The position numbers and the translations under genes were made by a program. Below, in pieces: positions 25,334 to 32,549 of a stretch of 64,000 nucleotides of DNA (within the stretch, counting starts at the first letter, position 1; the number at the start of each line of letters is the position of its first letter). The notes beneath the pieces were generated by a model. The model was not told where the DNA came from. It did no database searches and saw nothing but the letters and a program-made list of their open reading frames with translations. Origin of the DNA: Terriglobia bacterium (GTDB lineage: Bacteria; Acidobacteriota; Terriglobia; Acidiferrales; UBA7541); NCBI GenBank assembly GCA_020072785.1, contig JAIQGG010000006.1:124001-188000 (forward strand), written 5' to 3'.

Positions 25334-25882
25334 TTGAAGCCGCTCTTCACCATCCATGCTGGCGAGTTCGTCTCGGGCGACTATATCGAGCGCACGTTTC
25401 GGCACGTGAATGTATGGGTCCCAGCGAAAGACACTGGCGTCGATCTTTTAGTTTCGGACAGGAAAAACAAGAAGACAGTGTCTCTTCAAGTGAAATTCTC
25501 GCGGGACTTCCTAGCTACGCACATGGCCGCTATTTTTCAGAAGCCGTTGCGTGCTTGCGGGTGGTGGTCGCTGAACCGTCAGAAAATCGTGACCTCTGCT
25601 GCCGACTATTGGGTCTTTGTCCTTGTCGGATTCGCACGCCGCAGCACCGACTTCGTGATCATCACGCCTGCTGAGCTGTTGAGGCGGCTTGATGCCATTC
25701 ATGGAAAGCAGAGAACGGTTCAAAGTTACCTCTGGGTCACTGAAAAGCGCACGTGCTGGGAAACGCGGGGGCTTAGGCGTCAGGATCAACTGTCGATTGC
25801 ACAAGGCCAGTTCAAGAGTGATGAGCGCGACTTCACCGCGCATCTCAACAACTGGGAGCCGATCAAAGAACTCAACCGGTGA
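25334..25882 (+). CDS. PD-(D/E)XK-nuclease-like protein of unknown function
   Basis: A 182-residue soluble protein. TTG 25334 is the start, with GAGG 7 nt upstream. Residues 8-55 contain the elements of a PD-(D/E)XK nuclease fold: HAGEFVSGDYIERTF (helix with Glu), KDTGVDLLVSD (Asp) and VSLQVKFSRDF (Q-x-K), spaced as in restriction-endonuclease-like domains. A tryptophan-rich middle and WVFVLVGF strand follow. The fold call is by motif only. The gene is AT-richer than the core and flanked by direct repeats at 25061 and 26027, which points to acquisition. No methylase or known defence partner is adjacent. Confidence 0.55.
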   Translation: MKPLFTIHAGEFVSGDYIERTFRHVNVWVPAKDTGVDLLVSDRKNKKTVSLQVKFSRDFLATHMAAIFQKPLRACGWWSLNRQKIVTSAADYWVFVLVGFARRSTDFVIITPAELLRRLDAIHGKQRTVQSYLWVTEKRTCWETRGLRRQDQLSIAQGQFKSDERDFTAHLNNWEPIKELNR

Positions 25883-25983
25883 CGAACCGATAACCCCTAC
25901 ATTCGATCTGGGCCTGTTGCCAGCGCGATTCCGGGGTATCGTCGCGAACTCGGAAGCTATCCGGAAACGGGGATCTGCGAAGT

Positions 25984-26090
25984 CCCAACGCTTCCGCGCT
26001 GGGCTAACGTGTGTCGCGCCTATGGCGCTGGGGATTCTTCCAGGAAAAGTCGGAAGACCCACCCTCAAAAACGGTAGGTGGGGCACCCGG
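25984..26090 (+). repeat. Long composite dispersed repeat (hairpin unit plus 63-bp unit)
   Basis: This copy joins two units found apart elsewhere: the hairpin unit CCCAACGCTTCCGCGCTGGG-CTAACGTGTGTCGCGCC (as at 27410 and 27453) and the 63-bp unit starting GCTGGGGATTCTTCC (as at 25061). It lies between the nuclease-like gene and higA. Confidence 0.8.
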
Positions 26091-26136
26091 CTTCAAGGCG
26101 GTCGGCCTGCCGGCGGCTTGCCTTTTGTTCTCGAAT

Positions 26137-26544
26137 TTAGATGAATAGCTCCGCGCCAACGTGAAAAAACTCCGCCAGTCTCTTCGCCTGTGCTTTGCTA
26201 ATGGAACGCTTGCCGTGAAACACCTCGGAGGTAATTCCTTTCGACCCGAAAATCTTCCAGAGATCCTTCTGTGTCAGCTTGCGGGCCTCCATTAAATGCT
26301 GAAGCGTCTGCTGTGGGCTGGCTTTCCGAATGGGATAGCGGCGCGCTTCATACTCATCAATCAGTACGGTCAGAAGTTCGGCAAGCTCCTTTTCTTCTGG
26401 TGTAAGGTCTTCACGCTCGTCGAGGCGCATCAGTTCGGCGGTCAGGCGATCGCATTCTTCATCCGTATGGAGCACGCGGGGAAGCGTTCGCCGCAACAGT
26501 TGCCCATAAGTTTTTTCGTCCAGCTCTGTCGTCATCGTGCTCAT
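26137..26544 (-). CDS. higA: HigA-type antitoxin
   Basis: A 135-residue antitoxin with a C-terminal helix-turn-helix (about residues 78-130: LQHLMEARKLTQKDLWKIFGSKGITSEVF, GKRSISKAQAKRLAEFF) and an N-terminal acidic helical region that should bind the toxin. The start ATG 26544 overlaps the toxin stop by 4 bp (ATGA), so the two are translationally coupled, toxin first, as in higBA loci. It neutralises HigB and, through its HTH, probably represses the operon at the palindrome 26839-26855. Confidence 0.88.
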   Translation of the reverse strand: MSTMTTELDEKTYGQLLRRTLPRVLHTDEECDRLTAELMRLDEREDLTPEEKELAELLTVLIDEYEARRYPIRKASPQQTLQHLMEARKLTQKDLWKIFGSKGITSEVFHGKRSISKAQAKRLAEFFHVGAELFI

Positions 26545-26828
26545 TGTTTCCAAGCCCCTTTGTCGTATTCCGCGTGCGTCAACAGGTACAGGACGAAGAC
26601 TCGCTGGGTTTGGTAGTTCACGCGTGCGATCAGGCGGTACTTGTTGCCAGCGATGTTGAACACCGTTCTCCGTCCGACCAAATCGGCATTGCGGTACACC
26701 TGTTTCAATTCCGCAGGGGTTTTCCAATTCGCCCTGCGCACCACCGCGTACCAAGATTCGAGGCTCGTTTTCGCGTCCGGGTGCTGTTGCCAGAATTGTT
26801 CGAGAGCGCCGCGCTTTATGATGCGCAT
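26541..26828 (-). CDS. higB: HigB-type toxin (mRNA interferase)
   Basis: A 95-residue basic protein of the RelE/HigB superfamily: MRIIKRGALEQFWQQHPDA, SLESWYAVVRRANWKTPAEL, GNKYRLIARVNY and VFVLYLLTHAEYDKG are typical HigB segments. Such toxins cleave mRNA on the ribosome when the antitoxin is lost. It is first in the higB-higA unit on the minus strand; the start is 10 bp from a perfect operator palindrome. It lies in the accessory patch. Confidence 0.9.
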   Translation of the reverse strand: MRIIKRGALEQFWQQHPDAKTSLESWYAVVRRANWKTPAELKQVYRNADLVGRRTVFNIAGNKYRLIARVNYQTQRVFVLYLLTHAEYDKGAWKQ

Positions 26829-26838
26829 CGAGGGTTAG

Positions 26839-26855
26839 GTTCTCACAATGAGAAC
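26839..26855 (-). promoter_or_regulatory. HigA operator palindrome upstream of higB
   Basis: GTTCTCA-CAA-TGAGAAC is a perfect 7-bp inverted repeat, 10 bp upstream of the higB start. A TTGACT (-35-like, minus strand 26865-26860) abuts it, so a bound antitoxin would cover the promoter. Confidence 0.75.
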
Positions 26856-26907
26856 AGAAAGTCAAGCGGCGTCAGGTGTACGCCACTCCGGTGCTTGTAC
26901 GAGGGTT

Positions 26908-27300
26908 TTAGGTTCGGGCAAAGGTGGCGCCGCGTTCGGCAAGCAACTGCCGCAAGATCAATCTGTGGCAGCGGCTCTCGTCGTGGCAGTAGCATCCCAC
27001 CGAAAAATCAGTCCGATGGGAGAGCGCGGCCAAAAGATCGAGAATCTTTCCAGCGTCAGGGGCATTCATTTCCGACCGGAACTTGCGCTCAAAAATAGAC
27101 CACGATCTTTCGTCGTGCGCCGCCTGGCCTGCTTTCATGAGCGCTGGACTGGGCGAAAGATTGGGCAACCAAACATCGTAAAAATCCCTCCTGGCATATT
27201 CGGACTTCGGAACTCCTCTGGGGGGTCTGCGAACCGTGCCTAGACGCAAACCTTCCTTTGCTTTTCTCGGGGAACCAAGTCTTACGATAGTGATGGGCAT
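26908..27300 (-). CDS. DUF488 family protein
   Basis: A 130-residue protein; ATG 27300 gives the usual short N-terminus (MPITIVRLGSPRK). Conserved DUF488 features are present: GTVRRPPRGVPKSEYARRDF, DVWLPNLSPSPAL, and the C-terminal VGCYCHDESRCHRLILRQLL with Cys/His residues. The biochemical role of DUF488 is not established. It is upstream of higBA on the same strand with a gap of about 80 bp, but higB has its own operator, so co-transcription is not required. Confidence 0.8.
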   Translation of the reverse strand: MPITIVRLGSPRKAKEGLRLGTVRRPPRGVPKSEYARRDFYDVWLPNLSPSPALMKAGQAAHDERSWSIFERKFRSEMNAPDAGKILDLLAALSHRTDFSVGCYCHDESRCHRLILRQLLAERGATFART

Positions 27301-27409
27301 CGTGCTGGGCCTCACGGTTTGAAATAAGTGGGAATCTGTTGAAAGCTGTTTCTTCCAGAAGCCGCAATTATATGACCTCATTGTTCGTTCGCAAGGATTT
27401 CCAAGCGGA

Positions 27410-27495
27410 CCCAGCGCTTGCGCGCTGGGCTAACGTGTGGCGCGCCTCCGGACCCAGCGCTTCCGCGCTGGGCTAACGTGTGGCGCGCCTACGGC
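27410..27495 (+). repeat. Two tandem 43-bp hairpin repeats
   Basis: Units at 27410-27452 and 27453-27495. Each begins with the hairpin CCCAGCGC-TT(G/C)C-GCGCTGGG, then CTAACGTGTGGCGCGCCT and CGGA/CGGC. They differ at only a few bases. The same unit is part of the composite copy at 25984. The rest of the gap 27301-27594 shows a possible glgA promoter only. Confidence 0.85.
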
Positions 27496-27544
27496 GCCGG
27501 GGGAGGCGCGTGCGACTCCACGGAAAAAGGCGGGATGGGCGGCC

Positions 27545-27573
27545 TTGACGGGGTGGCGGGGGTCCGGTAGCGT
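27545..27573 (+). promoter_or_regulatory. Possible glgA promoter
   Basis: TTGACG and TAGCGT with a 17-bp GC-rich spacer, ending 22 bp before the glgA start. The -35 is near consensus; the -10 matches weakly. Confidence 0.3.
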
Positions 27574-27594
27574 AGGCCGGTTGCGGACCGGACC

Positions 27595-29079
27595 ATGAAA
27601 ATTCTGTTTGTTGCCAGCGAAGGATTGCCGTATTCGAAGACCGGTGGGCTTGCCGACGTCATCGAAGGGCTGCCCAAGGCGCTGGGGGAGCTGAGGCACG
27701 AAGTGGCGGTGGTGCTGCCGCGCTACCGGGGAACGAAGCCGGGGGCGGCGCTGCGCAGCCTGACGATACCGATGGGCGGGCAACTGCGCTTTCCGGTGAT
27801 TGAAGACGGCGGGACGCAGCACGGGGTGCGCTACTTTTTCGTGGACGATCCGGCGTACTTCGACCGCGGGCATCTGTACGGGGAGCACGGCAAGGATTAT
27901 CCGGACAACGCGGAACGCTTCGCGGAATTCAGCCGGGCGGCGATCGAGATCGTGAAGCAGGTGTGGCCGGCGGATGTGGTGCACTGCCACGACTGGCAGA
28001 CGGCGCTGGTGCCGGTGCTGCTGCGCTCGCAGTACGCGGAAGATCCGCAGGTGAAGAATCTGCCGGTGGTCTTCACGGTCCACAACATCGGGTATCAGGG
28101 GCAGTGCGGCCGGGAGGCGATCCAAGATGCGGGGATACCGGAAAGCGTGTATCACCCGGGAGGACTGGAGTTCTACGGCAAGGTGAATCTGCTGAAAGGC
28201 GGGCTGGTGTATGCGGATTACCTGACGACGGTGAGCCGGAAATACGCGGAGGAGATTCAGACGGCGGAATACGGGCACGGGCTGGACGGCGTGGTGCGGG
28301 AGCGGCGGGAGCGGCTGCGCGGGATACTGAACGGAGCGGACTATGGGGTGTGGAATCCGGAGACGGACGAGCACCTCGCGGCGAAATATTCGGCGCAGGA
28401 CCTGAGCGGCAAGCAGGCGTGCAAGCAGGAGCTGCGGAAGATCTTCCGGCTGCGCGCGGAGGATGGGGAGCGGGCGCTGATCGGGATGGTGTCGCGCTTC
28501 GCGGGCCAGAAGGGCTTCGATCTGATCGCGGAGCAGGCGCAGGAATTGATGAAGGAAGAGGTGTCCGTGGTGGCGCTGGGGACGGGCGAGGCGCGCTACG
28601 AGAAGCTGTTCCGGGAGCTGGCGAAGGAGTTTCCGGGGCGGTTCGGGGTGAAGATCGCCTACGACAACGCGCTGGCGCACAAGATCGAGGCCGGGGCGGA
28701 TATTTTCCTGATGCCGTCGCACTACGAGCCGTGCGGGCTGAACCAGATCTACAGCCTGCGCTACGGGACGGTGCCGGTAGTGCGCGCAACAGGCGGGCTG
28801 GATGATACCATTGAGGAGTTTGACCTGGAGCACGGGACGGGGACGGGGTTCAAGTTCGCGGAGTACACGGGAGCGGCGATGCTGGAGTGCCTGCGGCGCG
28901 CGCTGGAGGCGCACGCGGATGAGCGCATCTGGCGGCGCATCCAGCTGAACGGCATGGCCCGGGATTTTTCGTGGAAGGCCTCGGCCGCGGAATATGCGAA
29001 GCTGTACGAGGCGGCACGAAGGCTGCGCGGATCCGGACAGCCGGCACGAAACCAAATTTCATCGGCAACATCCAAGTAG
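27595..29079 (+). CDS. glgA: Glycogen synthase (ADP-glucose, GT5)
   Basis: A 494-residue cytosolic glycosyltransferase that extends alpha-1,4-glucan from ADP-glucose. The N-terminus has the donor-binding motif K15-T-G-G-L, followed by VVHCHDWQTALVPV and FTVHNIGYQG. The C-terminal Rossmann domain has MVSRFAGQKGFDLI and MPSHYEPCGLNQ (catalytic Glu), then GGLDDTIEEFD. Length is normal. No other glg gene is adjacent; trxA follows after 48 bp on the same strand and might share transcripts. Confidence 0.95.
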   Translation: MKILFVASEGLPYSKTGGLADVIEGLPKALGELRHEVAVVLPRYRGTKPGAALRSLTIPMGGQLRFPVIEDGGTQHGVRYFFVDDPAYFDRGHLYGEHGKDYPDNAERFAEFSRAAIEIVKQVWPADVVHCHDWQTALVPVLLRSQYAEDPQVKNLPVVFTVHNIGYQGQCGREAIQDAGIPESVYHPGGLEFYGKVNLLKGGLVYADYLTTVSRKYAEEIQTAEYGHGLDGVVRERRERLRGILNGADYGVWNPETDEHLAAKYSAQDLSGKQACKQELRKIFRLRAEDGERALIGMVSRFAGQKGFDLIAEQAQELMKEEVSVVALGTGEARYEKLFRELAKEFPGRFGVKIAYDNALAHKIEAGADIFLMPSHYEPCGLNQIYSLRYGTVPVVRATGGLDDTIEEFDLEHGTGTGFKFAEYTGAAMLECLRRALEAHADERIWRRIQLNGMARDFSWKASAAEYAKLYEAARRLRGSGQPARNQISSATSK

Positions 29080-29127
29080 AAGGAAAAAAACGGGGTCGCT
29101 TACGGCAACCCATCGAGGATAACGAAC

Positions 29128-29463
29128 ATGGCAGAAAACGTTCTGGCAGTGAACGACGGAAATTTCGAAGCCGAGGTGATCGCGGCGAGCAAGACGCAGC
29201 CGGTGGTGGTGGACTTCTGGGCGGAATGGTGCCGGCCGTGCAAGATGCTGGCGCCCACGGTGGCGGAAGTGGCCCACGACTACGCGGGCAAGGTGAAGGT
29301 GACCAAGCTGAACGTGGACGAGGCGATGAATTCGGCGGGGCGCTTCAACATCCGCGGGATTCCGACGCTGCTGGTGTTCAAGGATGGGCAGGTGGTGGAC
29401 CAGATTGTGGGCGCGGTGCCCAAGGATCAGATCACCAAGACGCTGGACCGGCATCTGGGGTAA
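29128..29463 (+). CDS. trxA: Thioredoxin
   Basis: A 111-residue cytosolic disulfide reductase with the thioredoxin fold. ATG 29128 has GAGG about 8 nt upstream. The active site reads W-C35-R-P-C38-K, with Arg where Escherichia coli TrxA has Gly; this alters the usual WCGPC. The cis-proline (RGIPTLLVF) and VVDFWAEW are conserved. A GC-rich hairpin follows the stop (29497-29513). Confidence 0.93.
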   Translation: MAENVLAVNDGNFEAEVIAASKTQPVVVDFWAEWCRPCKMLAPTVAEVAHDYAGKVKVTKLNVDEAMNSAGRFNIRGIPTLLVFKDGQVVDQIVGAVPKDQITKTLDRHLG

Positions 29464-29581
29464 GGCAGCCGGCGGATGCGGCAGTAGCGAGAGGCCGGCG
29501 GGACATGCCCGCCGTCACAGGGAGCAAGAGGGAGGGCGGACTTCCGGCTTTGCCGGGATAGATTGCGCCCCATCAGGAAAA

Positions 29582-30382
29582 ATGGCGACAGCGGAACCGG
29601 CTACACGAAAGATAAAACCACCCTCGCACCCGCCGATGCTGGCTGGGGAGCGCGGCCCGCAGGCGATGTCGCGGCCGGGGCTGCACTCCACGGTGATGCA
29701 GATCCTGGAGCCGATGCCGCGGGGAAGAATCCTGGACTGCCCGGCGGGCGAAGGCGCGCTGGCGGAGCGCCTGGTGGCCGCGGGGTTTGAGGTGCGCAGC
29801 TGCGACCTCTATTCCGAGCTGTTCCGGCTGGACGGGGTGGAGATCAAGCGCGGGGACCTCTCGGGGACGCTGCCGTACGCCTCGGAATCGTTCGATTACA
29901 TCGCCTCGCTGGACGGGCTGGAGCATATCGACTCGCCGCCGAACGCCTTCCGGGAATACCAGAGGCTGCTGAAGCCGGGCGGGCACCTGATCCTCAGCGT
30001 GCCGAACATCATGAATATCGAGGAGCGATTGAAGTGGCTGCTCTTCGGGTATACGTCGCATTTCAAGCCGCTCTCCGACCAGTCGAAGACGAAGATCAAT
30101 TTTGACTATGCCGGGAAGGATGAAATCGCGGTGCACGCGAATCCCATCGGCTACAACGAGATCCGCTACTACCTGGAAAAGAACGGGTTTGCGATTCAGA
30201 GCGTCTACCGGGACCGCAAGAAGGCCAACCAGTGGCTGTACTGGCCGATCGTGGCGTTCATCCGTCTGCTGGCGAAGCTGACGCCGGAAGCGCGGCGCAA
30301 GGATCGCTGGACGGAAGAGCTGGCGTCCGATGCGGTGCTGCTCGGCGGGAACACAATTATTATCCACTCCATCAAGCAGTAG
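29582..30382 (+). CDS. SAM-dependent methyltransferase (class I)
   Basis: A 266-residue cytosolic protein. ATG 29582 follows AGGAAAA. The Rossmann motif I is ILDCPAGEGALAERL (D-x-x-x-G-x-G), followed by SCDLYSELF, then SFDYIASLDGLEHID (motif with HID like ubiE/Methyltransf_11) and LKPGGHLILSVPN. The C-terminal part (GYTSHFKPLSD, KANQWLYWPIV) resembles methyltransferases acting on lipids or glycans, but the acceptor is unknown. It lies between trxA and tag, all on the plus strand. Confidence 0.85.
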   Translation: MATAEPATRKIKPPSHPPMLAGERGPQAMSRPGLHSTVMQILEPMPRGRILDCPAGEGALAERLVAAGFEVRSCDLYSELFRLDGVEIKRGDLSGTLPYASESFDYIASLDGLEHIDSPPNAFREYQRLLKPGGHLILSVPNIMNIEERLKWLLFGYTSHFKPLSDQSKTKINFDYAGKDEIAVHANPIGYNEIRYYLEKNGFAIQSVYRDRKKANQWLYWPIVAFIRLLAKLTPEARRKDRWTEELASDAVLLGGNTIIIHSIKQ

Positions 30383-30424
30383 CCGATACGGAAAGCTTTT
30401 GCCCGCTTGTTTTAGGTGGTGATG

Positions 30425-31006
30425 ATGAGTGTGTCCGAAAAGCCGGTGATTCGCTGTCCCTGGGCGAAGAATGCGCTGAACATTCCCTACCACGACGAAG
30501 AGTGGGGTGTGCCGCTGCACGACGACCGGGCACTGTTCGAGTTCCTCATCCTGGAGGGGGCGCAGGCGGGGCTGAGCTGGGACACGATCCTGCGCAAGCG
30601 CGAGCGCTACCGGGAAGTGCTTGACGGCTTCGATGCGGAGCGCGTGGCGCGGTACGGCAAGTCCAAGGTGCAGGCGCTGCTGAAGGACGCCGGGATCATC
30701 CGCAACCGCATGAAGATTGCGGCGGCGATCGGGAATGCGCGGGCGTTTTTGAAGGTGCAGGAGGAGTTTGGGACGTTTGACGCCTACATCTGGCGGTTTG
30801 TGGGCGGGCGGCCGAAGCAGAACGCGTGGAAGACGCTGCAGCAGGTGCCGGCGAAGACGGCGGAATCCGATGCGCTGAGCAAGGATCTGAAGAAGCGGGG
30901 GTTCGCGTTCGTGGGCTCAACGATCTGCTATGCGCACATGCAGGCGACGGGGATGGTGAACGACCACCTGGTGAATTGTTTCCGGTATCGGGAAGTTTCC
31001 CGGTAG
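30425..31006 (+). CDS. tag: DNA-3-methyladenine glycosylase I
   Basis: A 193-residue DNA repair enzyme excising 3-methyladenine. Two GTG and two ATG codons sit at the start; ATG 30425 is best placed after AGGTGG. Family motifs are present: RCPWAKN, YHDEEWGVPLHDDRALFE, LEGAQAGLSWDTIL, and the C-terminal FVGSTICYAHMQATGMVNDH with the Cys/His zinc residues. Length is typical. It stands in a plus-strand series with no obvious functional partner. Confidence 0.95.
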   Translation: MSVSEKPVIRCPWAKNALNIPYHDEEWGVPLHDDRALFEFLILEGAQAGLSWDTILRKRERYREVLDGFDAERVARYGKSKVQALLKDAGIIRNRMKIAAAIGNARAFLKVQEEFGTFDAYIWRFVGGRPKQNAWKTLQQVPAKTAESDALSKDLKKRGFAFVGSTICYAHMQATGMVNDHLVNCFRYREVSR

Positions 31007-31159
31007 GGCCGGCGTCACGCCGCGGGTACCGCTTGCTTGCGTTGGCGGCGGGGCGGGCGTAGGATGCTGTTTCTGCAGTTTTTGCGAGGATTCCCACCTG
31101 AAGTTTCCCTGGAGTGCAGAGTTGAAGGGGAAGGGTGCGAGTGGTTCGAGAGGCCAAGG

Positions 31160-32458
31160 ATGAAATCGGTCGTGGTGGTAGGCGCGCAGTGGGGAGACGA
31201 GGGCAAAGGCAAGGTGGTGGACTACCTGGCCGCGTCGTTTGATTACATCGCGCGCTGCGCGGGCGGGCACAACGCCGGGCATACGGTCATTTTTGACGGG
31301 CAGCGCTTCGTGCTGCAATTGATTCCGTGCGGAATTTTGCGGCCACAGCAGCAGGCGGTGATCGGGACGGGTGTGGTGGTGGACCCGGGAGCGCTGGTGA
31401 ATGAGATCGAGACGCTGGCGAAGGCCGGGATCGATGTGAACGGGCGGCTGCACGTGAGCAACCGCGCGCACCTGATTTTCCCGTATCACCGGGAGCTGGA
31501 CAAAGCGGCGGAGACCGCGCGGGGCGAGAACAAGATCGGCACGACGTCGCGGGGGATTGGTCCGGCGTACGAGGACAAGATGGCGCGGCGCGGGCTGCGC
31601 GTGTGCGACCTGCTGGATGCGCAATTGTTCCGGGAGAAGGCGCAGCGGGTGATCGCGGAAAAGAACGCGCTGGCCAAGGGCGCTTACGGCGTGGCGCTGA
31701 ATTTCAGCGGGGCTATCGAAGAGACGCTGCAGATGGGCGAGAAGATCCGCGGGTACATCACGGACACCTCGGCATTGCTGAACGGGGCGCTGGATTCCGG
31801 GAAGTCGGTGCTGTTCGAGGGCGCCCAGGGGACGATGCTGGACATCGATCACGGAACCTATCCGTACGTGACGTCGTCGAATGCGACGTCGGGCGGGGCC
31901 AGCACGGGGCTGGGTGTGGCGCCGACGAAGATCAAGGCGGTGCTGAACGTCTCGAAGGCCTATACGACGCGCGTGGGCGGCGGGCCGTTCCCCACGGAGA
32001 TGCCGGACCTGGACGCGAAGGAAGTGCGGGACCGGGGCAAGGAGTACGGAGCGGTGACCGGGCGTCCGCGGCGCTGCGGGTGGCTGGACCTGGTGGTGCT
32101 GCGCTACGCGAAGATGATCAACGGGATGGATTCGCTGGTGATCACCAAGCTGGACGTTTTCGATACGCAAAGCGAGATTCAGGTGTGCACCGGGTACAAG
32201 TACAAGGGGACGCCGCTGCGGGAGATGCCGGCCTCGGCGGAGGAGTTCGCCCACGTGACGCCGGAATACAAGGCCATGCCCGGGTGGCGCGAGTCCACGT
32301 ACGGCGCGCGCGACGGGGGAAAGCTGCCGAAGGCGGCCCTGGATTATCTGCAGTTCATCGGGGAGTTTCTGCAAGTGGAGATCGGGATGATCTCGACGGG
32401 GCCGGAGCGCGACGCGACCATCATTCCCGCCGGGACGCTGTTTGCCTCGTGGTTGTGA
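31160..32458 (+). CDS. purA: Adenylosuccinate synthetase
   Basis: A 432-residue cytosolic enzyme that converts IMP, aspartate and GTP to adenylosuccinate, the first committed step to AMP. ATG 31160 has GAGAGG 6 nt upstream. The P-loop-like QWGDEGKGK holds catalytic Asp13; GGHNAGHTV, TSRGIGPAYEDKMARRGLR, SNATSGGASTGLG and ITKLDVFD are all standard. Full length. It is followed by a perfect hairpin terminator before moeA. Confidence 0.97.
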   Translation: MKSVVVVGAQWGDEGKGKVVDYLAASFDYIARCAGGHNAGHTVIFDGQRFVLQLIPCGILRPQQQAVIGTGVVVDPGALVNEIETLAKAGIDVNGRLHVSNRAHLIFPYHRELDKAAETARGENKIGTTSRGIGPAYEDKMARRGLRVCDLLDAQLFREKAQRVIAEKNALAKGAYGVALNFSGAIEETLQMGEKIRGYITDTSALLNGALDSGKSVLFEGAQGTMLDIDHGTYPYVTSSNATSGGASTGLGVAPTKIKAVLNVSKAYTTRVGGGPFPTEMPDLDAKEVRDRGKEYGAVTGRPRRCGWLDLVVLRYAKMINGMDSLVITKLDVFDTQSEIQVCTGYKYKGTPLREMPASAEEFAHVTPEYKAMPGWRESTYGARDGGKLPKAALDYLQFIGEFLQVEIGMISTGPERDATIIPAGTLFASWL

Positions 32459-32513
32459 AGGGCAGGCAGCCAGGAGCGGATGGCGGGATAAAACCGCCAC
32501 TATGAAGGAACGG

Positions 32514-32540
32514 ATGGCGGGCGGAGCCCGCCATATTTTC
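32514..32540 (+). terminator. Hairpin terminator after purA
   Basis: ATGGCGGGC (32514-32522) pairs perfectly with GCCCGCCAT (32526-32534) around GGA, followed by ATTTTC. It lies directly before the moeA start codon, which may need a separate promoter or readthrough. Confidence 0.55.
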
Positions 32541-32549
32541 ATGCAAGCC

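Noticed and set aside
25689-26144. 151-codon plus-strand frame overlapping the nuclease-like gene
   Set aside because: Its 3' half is translation of the composite repeat and its 5' half overlaps a better-supported gene in another frame.
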